Origin: Lachnospiraceae bacterium UBA1251
GTDB lineage: Bacteria > Bacillota > Clostridia > Lachnospirales > Lachnospiraceae
Direction of reading: 5' to 3'
Assembly (NCBI GenBank): GCA_002308255.1
Contig: DBVZ01000146.1
Coordinates: forward strand, 768-10,257
DNA: 9,490 nt
Both the position numbers and the translations under genes were made by a program. Numbering within the stretch: position 1 is the first letter of the stretch; every line of letters starts with the position of its first letter. Of this stretch, positions 5,288 to 9,490 are shown piece after piece. The notes below the pieces were generated by a model. That model did not search any database. It saw only the letters and a list, made by a program, of their open reading frames with translations, and was not told the DNA's origin.

Positions 5288-7555
5288 ATGGAATTGCTGA
5301 ACAACCTGAACGATAAACAAAAAGAAGCCGTACTGTGCACGAACGGTCCGCTTCTGATCCTGGCAGGCGCCGGGTCGGGGAAAACGAGGGTCCTGACGCA
5401 CCGGATCGCTTATCTGATGAAGGAAAAAGGGGTGGATCCCTATCATATTATGGCGATCACCTTTACCAATAAAGCAGCGGATGAGATGAGGGACAGGATC
5501 AACGCGATCGCCGGATTCGGGGCGGAAGCCGTGTGGGTCTCCACCTTCCATTCGGCCTGCGCGAGGATCCTGCGCCGGTTCGCGGACCAGATCGGCTATG
5601 GCACCAATTTTTCCATTTATGATACGGACGACTCCAGACAGACGGTCAAGAACGTGCTTGCCCGGATAGAGGCGGATCAGAAGCGTTTCCCGCCGAAAAA
5701 AGTGCTTTCGGTGATCTCTTCCGCAAAGAACCGGATGCAGACGGCTTCCTCTTTCATGGAGGAAGCGGTTACCCGGGATGATGAGATCTACGCCGAGGCG
5801 TTCAAGCTGTACGAGCAGGAACTGTTCAGCAATAACGCAATGGATTTTGACGACCTGTTGCTAAAGACAGTCGAACTGTTCAAAAAATGCCCGGCCGTGC
5901 TGGAAAGCTACCAGGAGCGGCTGCGCTATATCTGCGTGGACGAGTATCAGGATACGAATATCGTGCAGTTCGAGTTCGTCCGGATGTTGGCGGAAAAGTA
6001 CCGGAATCTTTGCGTCGTCGGCGATGACGACCAGTCGATCTATAAATTCCGCGGGGCGGACATCCGCAACATTCTGGAATTTGAAAAATATTTTCCGGAC
6101 GCGCATGTGATCAAGCTGGAGCAGAATTACCGTTCCTACGGAAACATCTTAAAGGGCGCGAACGCGGTGATCGCCAACAACGTCGGGCGGAAGGATAAGA
6201 CCCTCTGGACGGCAAAGGAGGACGGCGAGCGGATCCGGCTGCGAAAATACAGGAACGGCCCGGAAGAAGCCGCGGAAGTCGTCCGGGATATCCGGAAAAG
6301 GACGGATGCCGGCATTCAGAGAAAAGATATCGCCATTTTATACCGCACGAACGCGCAGTCCCGGCTGTTTGAAGAGCGGCTCGTTCTTTCGAATATTCCC
6401 TACCAGATCATCGGCGGCGTGAATTTTTACGCCCGCAAAGAGATCAAGGACGTCATGGCCTACTTAAAGACCATTGCCAACGCGAAGGACGATCTGGCCG
6501 TAAAGCGGATCATCAACATCCCCAGAAGGGGCATCGGGGCCGCGACGATCTCCCGGATCGATGCGTATACGCGCGTGAACGGGCTGACGTTTTACGAAGG
6601 GCTGACGAAGGCTTCGGAGATCCAAGGGGTCGGGCGTGCCTCCACAAAGATCGGCGAATTTACTGCCTTTATCCGGAAACTGCGGACGGCAGCGGCGGAA
6701 CAGTCCGTGCCGGAGCTGATCGAGACGATCTTAAAAGACACGGGATACCGGCAGGAACTGATCGATGAGGATACGGATGAATCGCGCGAGCGATTGGAAA
6801 ACATCGACGAGCTGGTCTCCAAGGCAAAATATTATACGGAGGCGAACACTGCGCCGACACTGAACGGCTTTCTGGAGGAAGTGGCTCTGGTCGCCGATAT
6901 CGATTCGATGGACAGCTCCCAGGACCGCGTGCTCCTGATGACGATCCACAGCGCCAAGGGGCTGGAATTCGGCCATGTTTATCTGGTCGGCATGGAGGAC
7001 GGATTGTTCCCGGGCTTCCATTCGATCTTTGATATCAACGAAGAGGAACTGGAGGAGGAAAGAAGGCTCTGCTATGTCGGCATGACCCGGGCGATGAAGA
7101 CGCTGACGCTCACGATGGCCCGGGAGCGGATGACGCGGGGCGAGTATGACGTGCACAGGCCCTCCCGCTTTGTGGAGGAGATCCCGGCGTATCTGCTGGA
7201 CGAAGACGGCGAGAGCCGCGGGATGTTCTACAAAAAAGAAAGCCGGAACGATTATGAATCGGATCTGCCGTTCGGCTCTTTCGGCAGCTCTTCTGCGAAG
7301 AGCAGACCGGCAGGGGGAGCCGCAAGTAAACCGGTGAAAAAGCCGGCGGTCTTCAATCCGAGCCAGTTCAGGATACAGAAAGCATCTTCGCTGGACTATG
7401 AAGAAGGCAGCCGTGTGCGGCACCGGAAATTCGGCGAAGGCACCGTGACGAAGATCGAAGACGGCGGAAAGGATTACGAAGTGACCGTACAGTTCGACGG
7501 ACCGGGAGTCAAGAAACTGTTCGCGTCGTTCGCGAAGCTGGAAAAGATAGAATGA
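5288..7555 (+). CDS. pcrA: ATP-dependent DNA helicase PcrA (UvrD family)
   Basis: PcrA is the Gram-positive UvrD-like 3'-5' superfamily 1A helicase, essential in B. subtilis; it works in nucleotide excision repair, clears RecA filaments and acts where replication meets transcription. All helicase motifs are visible: Walker A AGAGSGKT (26-33), Ia [12 protein letters not shown] (56-67), [10 protein letters not shown] (217-224), [19 protein letters not shown] (243-258), IV EQNYRS (278-283), [12 protein letters not shown] (551-561) and [16 protein letters not shown] (589-602). The motif III Trp of Bacillus PcrA is Phe254 here. A low-complexity linker (about 640-700) leads to a C-terminal Tudor-like domain (707-755, [12 protein letters not shown]...[11 protein letters not shown]) that contacts RNA polymerase in known PcrA proteins. 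At 755 residues it is full length. The start is an ATG with AAGGA (5273-5277) ten bases upstream. The promoter is unclear. A 37-base gap separates it from clpC, so they may be co-transcribed. Confidence 0.97.
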   Translation: MELLNNLNDKQKEAVLCTNGPLLILAGAGSGKTRVLTHRIAYLMKEKGVDPYHIMAITFTNKAADEMRDRINAIAGFGAEAVWVSTFHSACARILRRFADQIGYGTNFSIYDTDDSRQTVKNVLARIEADQKRFPPKKVLSVISSAKNRMQTASSFMEEAVTRDDEIYAEAFKLYEQELFSNNAMDFDDLLLKTVELFKKCPAVLESYQERLRYICVDEYQDTNIVQFEFVRMLAEKYRNLCVVGDDDQSIYKFRGADIRNILEFEKYFPDAHVIKLEQNYRSYGNILKGANAVIANNVGRKDKTLWTAKEDGERIRLRKYRNGPEEAAEVVRDIRKRTDAGIQRKDIAILYRTNAQSRLFEERLVLSNIPYQIIGGVNFYARKEIKDVMAYLKTIANAKDDLAVKRIINIPRRGIGAATISRIDAYTRVNGLTFYEGLTKASEIQGVGRASTKIGEFTAFIRKLRTAAAEQSVPELIETILKDTGYRQELIDEDTDESRERLENIDELVSKAKYYTEANTAPTLNGFLEEVALVADIDSMDSSQDRVLLMTIHSAKGLEFGHVYLVGMEDGLFPGFHSIFDINEEELEEERRLCYVGMTRAMKTLTLTMARERMTRGEYDVHRPSRFVEEIPAYLLDEDGESRGMFYKKESRNDYESDLPFGSFGSSSAKSRPAGGAASKPVKKPAVFNPSQFRIQKASSLDYEEGSRVRHRKFGEGTVTKIEDGGKDYEVTVQFDGPGVKKLFASFAKLEKIE

Positions 7556-7578
7556 GGCGAAGGGAAGAGCCCTTTGCC
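7556..7578 (+). other. Intercistronic hairpin between pcrA and clpC
   Basis: Immediately after the pcrA stop, GGCGAAGGG (7556-7564) pairs with CCCTTTGCC (7570-7578), nine pairs with one G-U and a 5-base loop. No T tract follows, so it is not a normal intrinsic terminator. The clpC Shine-Dalgarno GGAAGGG (7581-7587) begins just after it and stays unpaired. It may protect the pcrA mRNA 3' end, or set relative expression. Confidence 0.5.
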
Positions 7579-7592
7579 GCGGAAGGGAAAGA

Positions 7593-9490
7593 ATGGATAA
7601 GAAATTAACGGAAGAGAGCAAAAAAGCGCTGGAGATCGCGGCGGAATACGCGCTGGAAAAGGGCAGCGCCTATACCGGCAGCGAACATATCCTGATGGGG
7701 CTTTTGCTGGAGCCGGAGGGGACGGCAGGCCGCATTCTGAAGGAATTTGAGGTGACGCAGGTCATCCTGGATGAGATGGTGGACAAATTCGTCTCGCCGG
7801 ACACGGAGGCCGTTTTCAAAAAGAGAAGAAAGAAACTGCCGGAATTATCGCCCCGGGCCATGGCGCTCATGGAGCAGGCAGGAGCGGAGAGCAGTCATTT
7901 TGATGAGGAGCTCATCGGAACGGCCCATATCCTGATGTCGCTGATCCAGGACGCCGGCTGTTCCGCCGCGAGGCTGCTTTTTTCCATGAATGTGGATATC
8001 CAGTCCCTGTACGCCGCGCTCTGGGAGGCGGCAGGCAGTGATCCGGAAGGCGCTGTTGAGTATCTGAGCGAGCAGCAGAGCGCGGAAGGTATGCCGACCG
8101 ATACGCCGACGCTGGACAAGTACAGCCGGGACCTGACGCTGCTGGCGATGTCCGGCGATCTGGATCCGGTGATCGGCAGGACAGACGAGATCAAACGGCT
8201 CGTCCAGATCCTGAGCAGAAGAACGAAGAACAATCCGTGCCTGACGGGCGAACCCGGCGTCGGAAAAACGGCCATTGTGGAAGGACTTGCCCAGCGGATC
8301 GCCGCCGGTCTGGTACCGGAAACGCTGGAAAACCGCAGGCTCGTCATGCTGGATATGGCCTCCATCGTAGCCGGGACGAAATACCGGGGCGAATTCGAAC
8401 AGCGGATCCGCGCGATCATCGATGAAGTCGCCATGGCGAGAAACGTCATCCTGTTCATGGATGAAATGCACACCATGATCGGCGCCGGCGGAGCGGAAGG
8501 CACGCTTGACGCGTCGAACATCCTAAAGCCCGCCCTTTCGCGCGGAGAGATCCGTCTGATCGGCGCGACGACGATCGATGAATATAAGAAGTATATCGAA
8601 AAAGACGCGGCCCTGGAGCGCCGTTTCCAGCAGGTCGCAGTTGCGGAACCGTCGAAGGAGGAATGTAAGGACATTCTGATGGGCCTGAGACCGTACTATG
8701 AAAGACACCACGGCGTCGTGATCGACGACAGCGCGGTGAACGCTGCAGTAGAGATGAGCGCACGGTACGTTTCCGACCGCTTCCTTCCGGACAAAGCGCT
8801 CGACGTGCTCGACGAGGCCGCTTCCCAGGTGCGCCTGAAAGACTTCGACAGTTCCGGCAAACTGGTAGAGGACGGACGGAAATTAAAAGAGCTTATCCGG
8901 GAAAGGGACGGAAAGATCAAAGCCGGAGAGTACGCCGAGGCTGCGGCGATGATGCCGGGCATCCGCCGGCTGACGGCTTCGATCGATAAGAACCGTTCCC
9001 GCAGCAGGAAAAAGAGCACAGATCAGACGCCGGTCGTCACGGAAGATGAAGTTGCCGTTACGGTATCGGCACTGACGAAGATCCCGGTGGCGAGATTAAA
9101 AGAGACCGAATCGAAGCGTCTCTCCAGACTGGAGGACGTGCTGCATAAGAGAGTGATCGGCCAGGATGAAGCGGTAGGCGCGATCGCCCGCGCGATCCGC
9201 CGCGGCAGGGTCGGCTTAAAAGACCCGAACCGTCCGATCGGCTCCTTCCTGTTCTTAGGACCCACCGGCGTCGGCAAGACCGAGCTTTCCAAAGCGGTCG
9301 CCGAAGCGGTTTTCGGCAGCGAAAACGACATTATCAGGGTCGACATGTCCGAATACATGGAGAAGCACAGCGTATCGAAGATCGTCGGCTCCCCGCCCGG
9401 CTATGTGGGCTACGACGAAGGCGGACAGCTGACGGAAAAGGTGAGAACCAAGCCTTACAGTGTTATCCTGTTCGATGAGATCGAGAAGGC
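7593..9490 (+). CDS. clpC: ATP-dependent Clp protease ATPase subunit ClpC (3' partial)
   Basis: ClpC is a hexameric AAA+ unfoldase that feeds proteins to ClpP for regulated and stress proteolysis in the cytoplasm. The start is ATG GAT AAG AAA with GGAAGGG five bases upstream; 632 codons are visible and the gene runs off the window. Clp N domain: two repeats at about 3-65 and 80-145 ([17 protein letters not shown]). AAA-1: Walker A GEPGVGKT (219-226), pore loop KYRG (263-266), Walker B ILFMDE (286-291), DAALERRFQ (338-346). Middle domain with a UVR-like helix pair at about 428-470. AAA-2: VIGQDEAV (521-528), Walker A GPTGVGKT (556-563), GYVG pore loop (603-606), Walker B VILFDE (624-629). A UVR-type middle domain this short favours ClpC over ClpB. 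The ctsR-mcsA-mcsB genes that usually precede clpC are absent; pcrA is upstream. The second N-domain Glu that binds phospho-arginine in Bacillus is Ala111 here, and M-domain contact residues differ. Confidence 0.95.
   Translation, partial: MDKKLTEESKKALEIAAEYALEKGSAYTGSEHILMGLLLEPEGTAGRILKEFEVTQVILDEMVDKFVSPDTEAVFKKRRKKLPELSPRAMALMEQAGAESSHFDEELIGTAHILMSLIQDAGCSAARLLFSMNVDIQSLYAALWEAAGSDPEGAVEYLSEQQSAEGMPTDTPTLDKYSRDLTLLAMSGDLDPVIGRTDEIKRLVQILSRRTKNNPCLTGEPGVGKTAIVEGLAQRIAAGLVPETLENRRLVMLDMASIVAGTKYRGEFEQRIRAIIDEVAMARNVILFMDEMHTMIGAGGAEGTLDASNILKPALSRGEIRLIGATTIDEYKKYIEKDAALERRFQQVAVAEPSKEECKDILMGLRPYYERHHGVVIDDSAVNAAVEMSARYVSDRFLPDKALDVLDEAASQVRLKDFDSSGKLVEDGRKLKELIRERDGKIKAGEYAEAAAMMPGIRRLTASIDKNRSRSRKKSTDQTPVVTEDEVAVTVSALTKIPVARLKETESKRLSRLEDVLHKRVIGQDEAVGAIARAIRRGRVGLKDPNRPIGSFLFLGPTGVGKTELSKAVAEAVFGSENDIIRVDMSEYMEKHSVSKIVGSPPGYVGYDEGGQLTEKVRTKPYSVILFDEIEK

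Noticed and set aside
5144..5551. 135-residue minus-strand ORF over the tRNA and start of pcrA
   Set aside because: It runs through the tRNA-Glu gene and the pcrA Walker A region; no coding evidence.
6731..7621. 296-residue minus-strand ORF across the end of pcrA
   Set aside because: It overlaps the conserved helicase motifs V and VI and the Tudor-like domain of pcrA; the protein shows no recognisable domain.
7845..8674. Two long minus-strand ORFs (7845-8471, 7895-8674)
   Set aside because: Both are antisense to the N domain and AAA-1 of clpC, which are unmistakable on the plus strand.
1..9490. Search for a mobile element, CRISPR array, toxin-antitoxin or defence system
   Set aside because: No transposase, integrase, terminal repeats, spaced direct repeats or small toxin-like gene pair was seen; all genes are core or surface functions.

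Overview
The window looks like chromosomal core-gene DNA from a moderately GC-rich (roughly 50-55% by eye) member of the Bacillota, most likely a Clostridia/Lachnospiraceae-type gut bacterium. The basis is the PcrA-type helicase, a ClpC with a UVR-type middle domain, a secreted GBS-Bsp-repeat/L,D-transpeptidase protein of a kind known from Clostridia, purine-rich Shine-Dalgarno sites and a Gram-positive-type tRNA-Glu. The taxon is inferred from family resemblance; no database search was possible.

Layout. (1) 1-629 (+): the 3' part of a gene for an Ala/Glu-rich, DUF4190-like membrane protein. (2) 631-1698 (+): trmD, starting one base after the previous stop and carrying an unusual C-terminal extension of about 125 residues, closed by a hairpin terminator. 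(3) 1699-1948: a 250-base intergenic region with the trmD terminator, two candidate promoters and two short inverted repeats. (4) 1949-5089 (+): a 1046-residue secreted protein made of a signal peptide, a strongly acidic linker, about seven GBS-Bsp-like repeats and a C-terminal YkuD L,D-transpeptidase domain. (5) 5122-5274 (-): a single tRNA-Glu(CTC) gene with its own promoter and terminator on the opposite strand. (6) 5288-7555 (+): pcrA, a complete UvrD/PcrA helicase. (7) 7593-9490 (+): clpC, cut by the window edge in its second AAA+ domain. It follows pcrA after 37 bases that hold a stable hairpin. The six-frame ORFs on the minus strand are shadows of these genes. There is no gene-free stretch longer than 300 bases.

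Functions. The genes are mostly housekeeping: tRNA modification (TrmD) and tRNA-Glu supply for translation, PcrA for repair and replication-transcription conflict, ClpC for protein unfolding and quality control, and a cell-wall cross-linking or remodelling enzyme at the surface. I see no mobile element, CRISPR array, phage gene or defence cassette. The most unusual items are the TrmD fusion to a possible flavodoxin-like domain, the architecture of the transpeptidase, and substitutions in ClpC at positions known in model species to matter for phospho-arginine binding and M-domain contacts.
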